Shown here: one piece after another, positions 1-8,833 of the stretch
Layout: the number at the start of each line of letters is the position of its first letter
Position numbering within the stretch: position 1 is the first letter of the stretch
Origin: Erysipelotrichaceae bacterium 66202529
Lineage (GTDB): Bacteria > Bacillota_I > Bacilli_A > Erysipelotrichales > Erysipelotrichaceae
Length of the DNA stretch: 64,000 nt
Assembly (NCBI GenBank): GCA_017161075.1
Contig: CP046174.1
Span: 2,728,001-2,792,000 of the forward strand
Reading direction: 5' to 3'
The notes under the pieces: model-generated
What the model was told of the DNA's origin: nothing
What the model saw: the letters and a program-made list of their open reading frames with translations, nothing else
Databases searched by the model: none
Program-made: the position numbers and the translations under genes

Positions 1-1359
<1,359 letters not shown>

Positions 1360-1377
1360 TTTCCATATAAAAAAGAG

Positions 1378-1427
1378 AAACGGAGAAGACTTTGTGCACA
1401 CTTGTACGGAAGTCTTCCGTTTTTTTG
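1378..1427 (+). terminator. Rho-independent terminator of gdhA
   Basis: Inverted arms acggagaagactt and aagtcttccgt (two-base bulge on the left) are followed by seven T residues, 19 bases after the gdhA stop codon. Confidence 0.9.
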
Positions 1428-1553
1428 TGATCTGCTGGTGGCACTGCCGAGAAACGCAGTCTCTTACTTTTTCCTTACAGTCTTTATACAAATTTCTTAC
1501 TGTCGTACTCTTTGTTTTATTGATATGGTATGCTGTAGCCGTGAGGTGAACAT

Positions 1554-1823
1554 ATGAAGAAGAAACATATGGTATATGCAATGCTAGGTGTATATGCTTT
1601 GTACAGTATCTGCACACCCTTTGGTGCCATGAAGCTGCAGGCGTTGATTATCAGCCGCAATCCGGCTGTTTATTTCAACCGTATGGAACCGTCTGTTTTT
1701 GGTGAACCATATTATACCTTTCAGAATGATGTGCGTGATTATGACACCGGTAATACATTGGGCGATTTTACATACCGGCGTACGTTTCTGCTGGTGACAG
1801 CAGAGTATGTGGGATTTTCATAA
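1554..1823 (+). CDS. small membrane-associated protein of unknown function
   Basis: An 89-residue protein I do not recognise. Residues 6-25 form a hydrophobic stretch beginning right after a KKKH start, which could be a signal anchor. The rest is polar and aromatic (YYTFQNDVRDYDTG). The start is supported by gaggtga six bases before the ATG. It begins about 130 bp after the gdhA terminator, so it should have its own promoter, but none is clear. Behind it are two small hairpins (gaataa/ttattc near 1825-1841, aagcctt/aaggctt near 1848-1868) without a good T tract. It could be a truncated remnant of a longer exported protein, because it stops shortly after a predicted beta-rich segment. Confidence 0.55.
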   Translation: MKKKHMVYAMLGVYALYSICTPFGAMKLQALIISRNPAVYFNRMEPSVFGEPYYTFQNDVRDYDTGNTLGDFTYRRTFLLVTAEYVGFS

Positions 1824-1928
1824 GCGAATAAAGCGCTTATTCACAAGCCTTGCGTATGCCAAGGCTTTGGTTGAATTATTCAAAAGTCCTGTTTCTAAGC
1901 ATCCATTGTCGTAGACGCGCTTTTCGAA

Positions 1929-1953
1929 AAAAAACACACCCTTACAGTGTGTT
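1929..1953 (-). terminator. Rho-independent terminator of gmk
   Basis: Read on the minus strand, aacacact and ggtgtgtt arms are followed by an eight-T run. The first arm overlaps the gmk stop codon. Confidence 0.85.
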
Positions 1954-2524
1954 ATTCATCAATCTCCATGTGCCGCTTAATAATGGTAGAAATCATATCT
2001 GCCGCTAATTGCGGATCATCATTGCAAACGATGTATTTGTAGTTGTTCACCATCTTGATTTCCTTGCTTGCCTTTGCCAAACGCTGCTGTACGATTTCTT
2101 CCGGCTCGCTTCTTCTACCGCGGATACGCTTTTCCAGCTCCTCCATGCTCGGTGGAATGATAAAAATGGTCAATGCCTCCGGACATTTTTCACGTACCTG
2201 CGTAGCGCCTTGCACCTCAATTTCCAGCAGAACATTTTTTCCTTCATTACGCAGCTTTTCTACCTGTGACATCGGAGTACCGTAGTAGTTGCCTACAAAT
2301 TCTGCCCATTCCAAAAGTTCGCCGTCATGAATTGCCTGTTCAAACTCTTCCTTCGTTGTAAATATGTAATCGACGCCGTCCTTTTCACCTTGTCTCGGTG
2401 ATCTGGTTGTCATGGAAATGGAATACGCAAGCTTCAGGGATTCATCATTCATAAAGCAATTACGCACAGTTCCTTTTCCTACACCGCTTGGCCCGCTGAT
2501 AATAATCAATAAACCTTTTTTCAT
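1952..2524 (-). CDS. gmk: guanylate kinase
   Basis: Phosphorylates GMP to GDP with ATP, an essential step of purine nucleotide synthesis. At 190 residues it has the family's normal length. It opens with the P-loop GPSGVGKG (residues 10-17), followed by SMTTRSPRQGEKDGVDY, which binds GMP, and a C-terminal lid with RIRGRRSEPEE. An in-frame ATG-like start further upstream (to 2611) is rejected: the start at 2524 has an aagggg site nine bases before it, and a consensus promoter at 2553-2581 would start transcription inside the longer version. In many Firmicutes gmk sits with rpoZ and coaBC. Here it is alone and convergent with the upstream small gene. Confidence 0.96.
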   Translation of the reverse strand: MKKGLLIIISGPSGVGKGTVRNCFMNDESLKLAYSISMTTRSPRQGEKDGVDYIFTTKEEFEQAIHDGELLEWAEFVGNYYGTPMSQVEKLRNEGKNVLLEIEVQGATQVREKCPEALTIFIIPPSMEELEKRIRGRRSEPEEIVQQRLAKASKEIKMVNNYKYIVCNDDPQLAADMISTIIKRHMEIDE

Positions 2525-2552
2525 GAGCACACCCCTTACTATTCTTACATTC

Positions 2553-2581
2553 ATTTTACTAGCGGAATCCATGCTTGTCAA
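2553..2581 (-). promoter_or_regulatory. sigma-A promoter of gmk
   Basis: On the minus strand a perfect TTGACA (2576-2581) is followed by a 17-base spacer and TAAAAT (2553-2558). The predicted start of transcription is about 20 bases before the gmk ATG, which decides between the two possible gmk starts. Confidence 0.85.
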
Positions 2582-2849
2582 ACGGGTTTCCAACTTTTTT
2601 AAGCTTTTCACATAAAATAGTTACGAATCTTTGAGAAACAGGAGGTGATGAATAAGGAAATACAAGAAAACGGCATGCACATATCTTTTACATAATCAGA
2701 AACCGGAGAAAGGATATGCACTTTATTTTCCTGAAAACTGTTTAGCTTCATAACAACCAAGCAGAAAGTACATACTCAGCTTTGCCGGTTAAACAGCTAC
2801 TCAGATGCTTCTGTCCCAAATCCATACAGCAATTCTATTTCATATATGG
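2582..2849. other. gmk-rqcH divergent intergenic region
   Basis: No gene of normal size is visible. On the plus strand a perfect AGGAGGTG at 2640-2648 runs straight into an ATG that opens only 15 codons. The spacing is too short for good initiation, so I treat it as chance or a decayed start. Confidence 0.4.
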
Positions 2850-2870
2850 TATAATGTAGCAACGAGGTGA
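2850..2870 (+). promoter_or_regulatory. promoter -10 and ribosome site of rqcH
   Basis: TATAAT at 2850-2855 preceded by a poor -35, then gaggtga at 2864-2870. The implied 5' untranslated region is only about 15 bases. Confidence 0.6.
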
Positions 2871-2874
2871 GATT

Positions 2875-4539
2875 ATGGCATTAGATGGATTACTGCTTCA
2901 CCAGGTACAGAAGGAGCTTCACGAATTTCTGCCTGCCAAGCTGACAAAACTACAGCAGATCAGCGATACGGAGCTGCTGTTTACCATACGGACAACAAAG
3001 GGTACACGCAGACTGATGATATCCCTGCATAGCGTATATAACCGCATTAACCTGACACAGGAGTCCTATACAACCATGGAAACTCCGAACAATTTTCTTA
3101 TGCTGCTGAGAAAGCAGATCGATGGAGGAATCCTTCGTTCTCTGGAACAGGTAGGACTTGACCGTGTTCTGCATATGGTCATTGAAGCCAGAGATGAGCT
3201 TGGCGATATTCATGACCGCCATTTATATATTGAGCTGATGGGAAAATATGCGAATATGATTCTGGTTGATGAAGACGGACGCATTCTGGATGCCCTCAAG
3301 CGCATACCGCCTTTTGAAAACAACCGGCGTACCATTCATCCGGGAGCCGTATTCCAGCTTCCTGCACCGCATACAGGAAAGCAGGATCCCTTTCACTACG
3401 ATCATATCGATCTGCAGGAATCCTTTACCAAACAGTTTCACGGCTTTTCGCCTTTACTATCAAAGGAAATGCAGTACCGAATGGCGAACGGCCAGTCCTT
3501 CGATGAGGTTATGCAGCTGATTGCTGCCTCTGATCAGCTCTTTCTAAGCGATGTTGCGGATAAGACATATTTCCACTGTATTCCCTTGACACATCTGGGT
3601 GTGGAAGCACGGAAATATCCATTGATGAAGGGGATGGATCTGCTGTTTTTCCAGAAAGAGGAAAAGGTTCGTATCAAGCAGCAAAGCGGAGATTTATTTC
3701 GTGCGGTACGCAAGGAGCTGCATAAGAACACATCCAAATATCCCAAGCTGCAGCAAACGCTGGAGGAAGCAATGGATTGTGAAAAGTACAGAGAATACGG
3801 GGATCTGCTGTTTGCCTATATGAGCAGTATAGAACGCGCTGAGGTCGTTACCCTGCCATCATTTGAAACAGGAGAGGATGTCAGAATACCGTTGGATATG
3901 CGCTTTGATATCAAGGGAAATGCGAACCGCTATTATCAGAAATATCATAAAAGCAAGCGCGCACAGTCCATTCTTCAGGAACAGATTGCGCTGTGTGAAA
4001 AGGAAATCCGTTATTTTGAGTCCATGGAGGTACAGCTGGAACAGGCAACCGTGCAGGATGCTATGGAGATACGTGAAGAGCTTGCCAGACAGGGCTATGT
4101 CAAGGCTGCCAGAACACGGATTCGCAAGAAAAAGAAGCAGGAGCTTCCGCATTATGAAACCTTTGTCTTTGATGATGTGCTTGTTTATGTCGGCAAAAAC
4201 AATTTACAAAATGATTATGTTACCTGGCGGTTAGGGAAAAAAAGCGATACCTGGCTGCATGCCAAGGATCTGCATGGTGCCCATGTCGTCATAACATGCG
4301 AACATCCAAAGGAAGAAATACTGCGCAATGCCGCTATGCTTGCCGCCTGGTATAGCAACGGCCGTTATTCCTCCAGCGTCCCTGTGAATTACTGCAATAT
4401 TCGGCAGCTGAAGAAAATACCCGGCAATAAGGGCAGCTTCGTTTCCTTATCCAGCTACAAAACGATTTACATTGATCCGGAACCTGCCGGTATCCAACGG
4501 CTGATGGATGAGCATCTGACAACACAGAAAAAGCATTAG
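2875..4539 (+). CDS. rqcH: ribosome quality control protein RqcH (NFACT family)
   Basis: Binds stalled 50S subunits carrying peptidyl-tRNA and recruits tRNA-Ala to add C-terminal alanine tails that mark the broken peptide for degradation. It is often mis-named fibronectin-binding protein. The 554 residues show the NFACT-N domain (about 1-220) with the Asp-Arg pair in LDRVL (residues 96-97) that corresponds to the pair needed for tailing in Bacillus RqcH, and the YIELMGKYANMILVD motif. A charged helical coiled-coil region follows (about 270-420), then the NFACT-R domain with DTWLHAKDLHGAHVVI (about 460). The start has gaggtga at the right distance. It is a single-gene unit ending at a bidirectional terminator. 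Confidence 0.95.
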   Translation: MALDGLLLHQVQKELHEFLPAKLTKLQQISDTELLFTIRTTKGTRRLMISLHSVYNRINLTQESYTTMETPNNFLMLLRKQIDGGILRSLEQVGLDRVLHMVIEARDELGDIHDRHLYIELMGKYANMILVDEDGRILDALKRIPPFENNRRTIHPGAVFQLPAPHTGKQDPFHYDHIDLQESFTKQFHGFSPLLSKEMQYRMANGQSFDEVMQLIAASDQLFLSDVADKTYFHCIPLTHLGVEARKYPLMKGMDLLFFQKEEKVRIKQQSGDLFRAVRKELHKNTSKYPKLQQTLEEAMDCEKYREYGDLLFAYMSSIERAEVVTLPSFETGEDVRIPLDMRFDIKGNANRYYQKYHKSKRAQSILQEQIALCEKEIRYFESMEVQLEQATVQDAMEIREELARQGYVKAARTRIRKKKKQELPHYETFVFDDVLVYVGKNNLQNDYVTWRLGKKSDTWLHAKDLHGAHVVITCEHPKEEILRNAAMLAAWYSNGRYSSSVPVNYCNIRQLKKIPGNKGSFVSLSSYKTIYIDPEPAGIQRLMDEHLTTQKKH

Positions 4540-4555
4540 AATTCCGATAATGTAA

Positions 4556-4607
4556 ATATAAAAAAGCTGCGCACGCATGATATCACATTGCACGCAGCTT
4601 TTTTCAT
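4556..4607. terminator. bidirectional terminator
   Basis: aaaaagctgcg and cgcagctttttt arms flank a loop of about 25 bases, with A and T tracts on both sides. It serves rqcH on the plus strand and the membrane-protein gene ending at 4632 on the minus strand. Confidence 0.85.
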
Positions 4608-4631
4608 ATGCTGATAACTATTACCATAGGA

Positions 4632-5195
4632 TTAGTATTTCTGCCAATACTTGCGAAAGATTTGAATACCGGCAAATACGATGAGCTCTACAAGGAATAT
4701 CCCCAGTGCAATGCCCATCAGATCCCATGGCAGAATATAATCTGTTGCCGCCTTCCCCATCATTACAATGGAAGGAGAAAGCATATAGCTGAAGAGCCCG
4801 TTATTGATAACGTACAGGCCCGCAAGAATCAGCAATACCACCTGTGCAAGCTTAGGAAGAAATTCCTGCAGAATCAGAAATGCAGTAAGAATTACCAGAC
4901 CAAGCGCCAGATAAACCATAACTCCCTGTAATACACTATCCCATATAAAATATCCGCGTACGCCTTCTCCTATGCCGATAAATACTGCACTCAGCAGCGC
5001 ACTCAGCAAATAAGCTCCGATTACCAGCCTTATGCGCTCCTTCGCATTCTGCTGACATTCCCTATACAGATAGAGAAGAAAGCAGGAAAACAGAATCCAG
5101 GATAAGGCTACAGAAACCTGATCAACAAAGAAAAGACTATAGGCAATACAGGCAAGCATCATCCCTATTGTCATATATTTATATGATTGCTTCAT
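4632..5195 (-). CDS. multi-pass membrane protein of unknown function
   Basis: A 187-residue very hydrophobic protein with about five or six predicted membrane spans (for example near residues 10-40, 58-75, 85-110, 115-135 and 155-175) and a basic KQSYKY start and FRKYWQKY end. No family recognised. The chosen ATG lies 8 bases after aaaggtg; a TTG one codon earlier is possible but worse placed. Stop and terminator are shared with convergent rqcH. Transporter, regulator of envelope stress or simple orphan are all open. Confidence 0.8.
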   Translation of the reverse strand: MKQSYKYMTIGMMLACIAYSLFFVDQVSVALSWILFSCFLLYLYRECQQNAKERIRLVIGAYLLSALLSAVFIGIGEGVRGYFIWDSVLQGVMVYLALGLVILTAFLILQEFLPKLAQVVLLILAGLYVINNGLFSYMLSPSIVMMGKAATDYILPWDLMGIALGIFLVELIVFAGIQIFRKYWQKY

Positions 5196-5360
5196 CAAAT
5201 GAGCACCTTTCCGATACCTATTGAAAGTTATCTATGTATGGATACTATACCATATTTCATATAGCAGGACAATAGGCAAAGCCTAATACCCGCATTCCGT
5301 TTTCATCCTGTTTTTATTTTTCCCTACATGTCTTCATCCTCCTGCCGATTTTTAAACAGG

Positions 5361-5389
5361 GAAAAGAAAAAGGACACAAACATGTCCTA
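5361..5389 (-). terminator. terminator of asnA
   Basis: On the minus strand aggaca and tgtcct arms are followed by a T-rich run. The first arm overlaps the asnA stop codon TAG. Confidence 0.8.
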
Positions 5390-6403
5390 TAACAATACAA
5401 TATTATGCTTTTCACATTCCTCACGCATTGCATCACTCCACTGTGATACCTGCACCTCTCCGATATGTGCCTTATTCAACAGAATTAAACAGATTCTTGA
5501 CTGTCCGATTCCCCCGCCAATGGTCAGTGGAAGCTCATCCTGCAGCAGCATCTTATGAAATGGAAGCTCCTTGCGTTCCTCACAGCCTGCTTTTTTCAGC
5601 TGCTCCTCCAATGCCTTCGCATCGACGCGAATCCCCATACTGCTAATTTCCAGCACCGTATCAAGAATTGGATAATACAGCAGAATGTCTCCATTCAATG
5701 ACCAGTCATCATAATCCGGTGCTCGTCCGTCATGCTTCCTGCCACTGTTCAGCGTATCACCGATTTTCATAAGGAACACCGTTTTATGCTGCTTTACGAT
5801 TTCATATTCCCGCTCCTTCGGCGTCAAATCCGGAAAACGATCCTCTAATTCCTGCGTGGTGATGAAATACACATCCTCCTGGATAAACGGCATCAGGTTT
5901 TCATATACGATATCCAGTTCCTTCTCCGTTTCCTTCAGAGCCTTCATGATATTGCGCACTGTCATTTTCAAAAAATCCATTGTCCGGTTTTCTCTGCTGA
6001 TAATTTTTTCCCAGTCCCATTGATCCACATAACAGGAATGCAGATTATCCAGCACCTCATCCCGACGAATTGCATTCATATCCGTATAAATTCCCTTGCC
6101 GACATTCAGATTATATCGTTTCAATGCCATTCTCTTCCATTTTGCCAGCGAATGTACAATTTGATAGTCTTCCCCTTCAATTTCCATAATATCAAATGCA
6201 ACTGGACGTTCCGTACCATTCAGATCATCATTCAGACCGCTGCTTTTTGAAACATACAGTGGAGCAGATATACGCATCAAATTCAAATGATGCGCTAACC
6301 GTCGTTCAAACAGATCCTTCACGTATTTGATGGCGATTTCTGTGGATATGATATCCAGCTTGTTCTCATAATATTTTGGTATGACCAGATCTTCAACTGC
6401 CAT
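5387..6403 (-). CDS. asnA: aspartate--ammonia ligase
   Basis: Makes asparagine from aspartate and free ammonia with ATP to AMP, in the cytoplasm. The 338-residue length and order of blocks fit the AsnA family, which is related to class II aminoacyl-tRNA synthetases: RISAPLYVSKSSGLNDDLNGTERPV near residue 45, HSLAKWKRMAL, YTDMNAIRRDE near 107, HSCYVDQWDWEK, and the C-terminal GGGIGQSRICLILL motif 3 with its ATP-binding Arg. The start has gaggag eight bases upstream and a TATAAT on the minus strand at 6433-6438. Together with gdhA earlier in the window it points to ammonium-based nitrogen assimilation. Confidence 0.96.
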   Translation of the reverse strand: MAVEDLVIPKYYENKLDIISTEIAIKYVKDLFERRLAHHLNLMRISAPLYVSKSSGLNDDLNGTERPVAFDIMEIEGEDYQIVHSLAKWKRMALKRYNLNVGKGIYTDMNAIRRDEVLDNLHSCYVDQWDWEKIISRENRTMDFLKMTVRNIMKALKETEKELDIVYENLMPFIQEDVYFITTQELEDRFPDLTPKEREYEIVKQHKTVFLMKIGDTLNSGRKHDGRAPDYDDWSLNGDILLYYPILDTVLEISSMGIRVDAKALEEQLKKAGCEERKELPFHKMLLQDELPLTIGGGIGQSRICLILLNKAHIGEVQVSQWSDAMREECEKHNIVLL

Positions 6404-6432
6404 AGCTTCACTCCTCTTTCATATACTTATTC

Positions 6433-6438
6433 ATTATA
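6433..6438 (-). promoter_or_regulatory. -10 box of asnA promoter
   Basis: TATAAT on the minus strand, about 30 bases before the asnA ATG, inside a very A/T-rich tract. No convincing -35 is visible. Confidence 0.5.
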
Positions 6439-6522
6439 CATGATTTTATTTACAAAATATATCTTTTTTTGAAATATTTTTCAATAATTTCCAAATCACT
6501 TACAGAATCTTTCATCCATACC

Positions 6523-6551
6523 AAAAAAATAGAGAACGATGATGTTCTCTA
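6523..6551 (-). terminator. terminator of the GNAT gene
   Basis: Perfect agagaac/gttctct arms with a six-base loop, followed on the minus strand by a T run. Confidence 0.85.
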
Positions 6552-6556
6552 ATCGC

Positions 6557-7018
6557 TTATTTATATTTTTTAAACAGATACAGCTTTCCGAATTCTTCTC
6601 TTTGAAAGCCGTTTGTTTCCAGCACATGCATCGATGCTGTATTCTTTTTTTCTACCAGTGCATATATGGACAAAAGCTGCAGCTGGTCAAAAGCCTCCAC
6701 ACACAAATCATGAATTGCCTTTTGCATGATACCCTGATGCCAGAATTCCACCCCCAGCCAGTAGGACAGCTCTGCACTGCTGCTCGTTTTCTTTTCACAC
6801 TCCAGAAAGCCGCACACTTTCCCATCCTTTTCCACTGCACGAAACAGATACCGCTGAGGATCTGCACTCTGATAAAAATGTATTGTCGATACTGCATTCA
6901 GAAATGTATCCGGATATAAATATTTCCACACTCTTTGCTTTACATAATAAGGATGCATGGACAGGCTGTGAAGCTCCATGGCATCTTCCACATCCCAGGG
7001 ACGCACCATAACTGTCAT
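6557..7018 (-). CDS. GNAT-family N-acetyltransferase
   Basis: A 153-residue acetyltransferase of the Gcn5 superfamily, RimJ/RimL-like. It starts VRPWDVEDAMELHSL, has the central strand VCGFLEC, then ELSYWLGVEFWHQGIMQKAI, which is the acetyl-CoA pyrophosphate loop, and ends VEKKNTASMHVLETNGFQREE, the standard N-x-x-S/A motif B. The substrate cannot be told. The ATG at 7018 is preferred over one at 7030 because ggtgat precedes it and a TACTAT-like -10 overlaps the upstream one; the difference is four residues. A single-gene unit with its own terminator. Confidence 0.85.
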   Translation of the reverse strand: MTVMVRPWDVEDAMELHSLSMHPYYVKQRVWKYLYPDTFLNAVSTIHFYQSADPQRYLFRAVEKDGKVCGFLECEKKTSSSAELSYWLGVEFWHQGIMQKAIHDLCVEAFDQLQLLSIYALVEKKNTASMHVLETNGFQREEFGKLYLFKKYK

Positions 7019-7175
7019 ATTGATCACCATGGTATAGTATGCACAAATCCCAGCTTTGTAAACAGTTTCTACTGCATTCCAGCATTTTTTAGCATGCAGT
7101 TAACGTGATTCCCAAGATGCATATATATGATTCACAATTCATAACGTATTCAGCGCTTCGTGAATCTGACACTAT

Positions 7176-7535
7176 CTACTTTTTCTCATAGAGGATTTGA
7201 ATATCCCCATCGACAAAGCCGACACCAACACCGGCATATGCCTTCAGCTTATCAGCATATTTTCCATTGCGCAGATATTCTGTAAGCTTTGTACTCATTT
7301 CCATAAGAATCTGATTCCAGTCAGCTTCCTCAATCCATGTATACGGTGTTTCTCTTGTCACGAACACTTCTTCACACGCCCAATCTGAATCATTTGCGTC
7401 GAAGTCCTCCGTACCGGCAAATTCAACTGACCATTGCCAGTCCTCCTGCTCATACAGATTGAAATTCACAGCCATGATATCCTGGGGCAGCGGTGTGCAT
7501 AAAATGAAATCTAACCATTCTTCAAAGCTCTCCAT
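7176..7535 (-). CDS. small acidic protein of unknown function
   Basis: A 119-residue acidic, Trp-rich cytoplasmic protein (MESFEEWLDFIL at the start, then EDWQWSVEF, DSDWACEEVF and EEADWNQIL). I recognise no family. The composition resembles small immunity-type or regulatory proteins, but no toxin gene is adjacent, so this is only an impression. An upstream ATG giving 12 more residues is rejected: aagggtgatgat stands at proper distance before 7535. Confidence 0.7.
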   Translation of the reverse strand: MESFEEWLDFILCTPLPQDIMAVNFNLYEQEDWQWSVEFAGTEDFDANDSDWACEEVFVTRETPYTWIEEADWNQILMEMSTKLTEYLRNGKYADKLKAYAGVGVGFVDGDIQILYEKK

Positions 7536-7603
7536 ATCATCATCACCCTTCTTCTGTCTGTATTCTATCATATCTGCACTCTTTCGTCATGCATACATAC
7601 AAG

Positions 7604-7630
7604 AAAAAAGGATATACAGCACCTATCCTT
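7604..7630 (-). terminator. terminator of the DUF6487 gene
   Basis: On the minus strand aaggata/tatcctt arms with a nine-base loop and a run of T residues, about 100 bases beyond the stop codon at 7730. Confidence 0.7.
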
Positions 7631-7729
7631 GTTCTCTTATATGTATTTCAATCATCTGCTGTACAAAGATTACATGCTTTTTCAGATAAAGCATTCAGCT
7701 CGTTCACTTCCGGTATTTTCCATCAGGGG

Positions 7730-7951
7730 CTATCTGTCAGCAATATCCTCACCATTGATTATAAACGTTTCACAGCGCGTACAATAATATGCTGAAACAG
7801 CAGCCGGTACCAAAGTTTGCTCAGCGATTTGTATATCCTGAGCATTGCTCGGATAAATCTTTAACAGGTGTTTTTTTTCAGAAAAGATGATATGGGAGGC
7901 CGCCTGTATATACCCCTTTCTCATTTCTTTGCCACAATACGGACACAGCAT
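7730..7951 (-). CDS. DUF6487-type zinc-ribbon protein
   Basis: A 73-residue protein with two Cys pairs: CPYCGKEMRKGYI at the N-terminus and YYCTRCETFII near residue 55, forming a probable zinc ribbon. The first motif plus IIFSEKKH is characteristic of the DUF6487 family of Firmicutes, whose function is unknown. The start has aggaggat seven bases upstream. Clustered with two other short unknown genes on the same strand but with gaps of about 95-190 bp, so not clearly an operon. Confidence 0.85.
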   Translation of the reverse strand: MLCPYCGKEMRKGYIQAASHIIFSEKKHLLKIYPSNAQDIQIAEQTLVPAAVSAYYCTRCETFIINGEDIADR

Positions 7952-8046
7952 ATTGAAATCCTCCTGCTTTCTTATTTATAAATATTGGATAGAGCTTTCT
8001 TTTCATGATTTCTGTTATATTTGACCACAAGGCCTAGTATTCTATA

Positions 8047-8457
8047 TTAGAAGCATCGCAAATACAGCAGCCTCTGTATGTCCTCCATATGCTGCTCATC
8101 ACTTACACGGTAGTGAATCCAGCCGCCGTTCCCACAGGGATATTTATTGTCGATATATTCCCTTGCATAGGGCTTCAGTTGTTCATACAGCGAAGCGTAT
8201 TGCTGGTCGGAGAGACGCATCATGACTGTAAATGCTCCTGCCTCTGCAAACACGTTGCATATCAGCTTCTTTTTCTTACGATGTGCAATTCCCCAGCCAT
8301 ACTGATTTCCATAGGGAAATGTGATACTCTGTTCTGTTTTACATGTTTCAGACAGCCATGTATTCAATTTTGTAAACAATTCCGCATTGACTCCGCAGTA
8401 GGCAGACATCTGTAAAAATGTTGGCTGCTCCTGTTTGTTCAGCATTCTCTCATACAT
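8047..8457 (-). CDS. DUF3788 family protein
   Basis: A 136-residue protein recognised as DUF3788 by the core YGWGIAHRKKKKLICNV, then AFTVMMRLSDQQ and the end pattern CGNGGWIHYRV. Family members are small single-domain proteins that often sit alone and resemble the YdhG/DUF1801 fold; no activity is established. The start has aaaggaagg upstream. Confidence 0.85.
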   Translation of the reverse strand: MYERMLNKQEQPTFLQMSAYCGVNAELFTKLNTWLSETCKTEQSITFPYGNQYGWGIAHRKKKKLICNVFAEAGAFTVMMRLSDQQYASLYEQLKPYAREYIDNKYPCGNGGWIHYRVSDEQHMEDIQRLLYLRCF

Positions 8458-8833
8458 CGTGTTTACCTTCCTTTCTCGTTAATAAAGCTTTTGTGTTTTC
8501 ATTATACCATTTGCAACAGCATCCGTCATTATTTTCCAATATCTCATATACATTTTTATGCTTTGATATTTCAGAAACCTTTCTTTTTCTTATACGTCTC
8601 CTAGGTTTTAAATATTTCATATGCTTTGTTTATTTTAAACATCAGATGCCTATCTATACGTTATATACTTTTCATATTTTTATATGCAATCTTATTTTCC
8701 CTATACATTATCTTTATTTTATATGCATTTCCTGATTCTGCTGTTTGCCCCGGCCTGTTTACACATATAGAAAAGTACTTGCACAAGTTTCTATTTGCGT
8801 ACGGTAAGCCCTGCTTATTCAACATTCACTGTT
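8458..8833. other. AT-rich intergenic region
   Basis: About 375 bases with long pyrimidine-rich tracts on the plus strand. I see no supported gene, hairpin with T tract, or clear promoter. Confidence 0.5.

Noticed and set aside
1952-2611. A 219-residue guanylate kinase starting at 2611
   Set aside because: The consensus promoter at 2553-2581 lies inside this extension and the family starts at the residue encoded at 2524.
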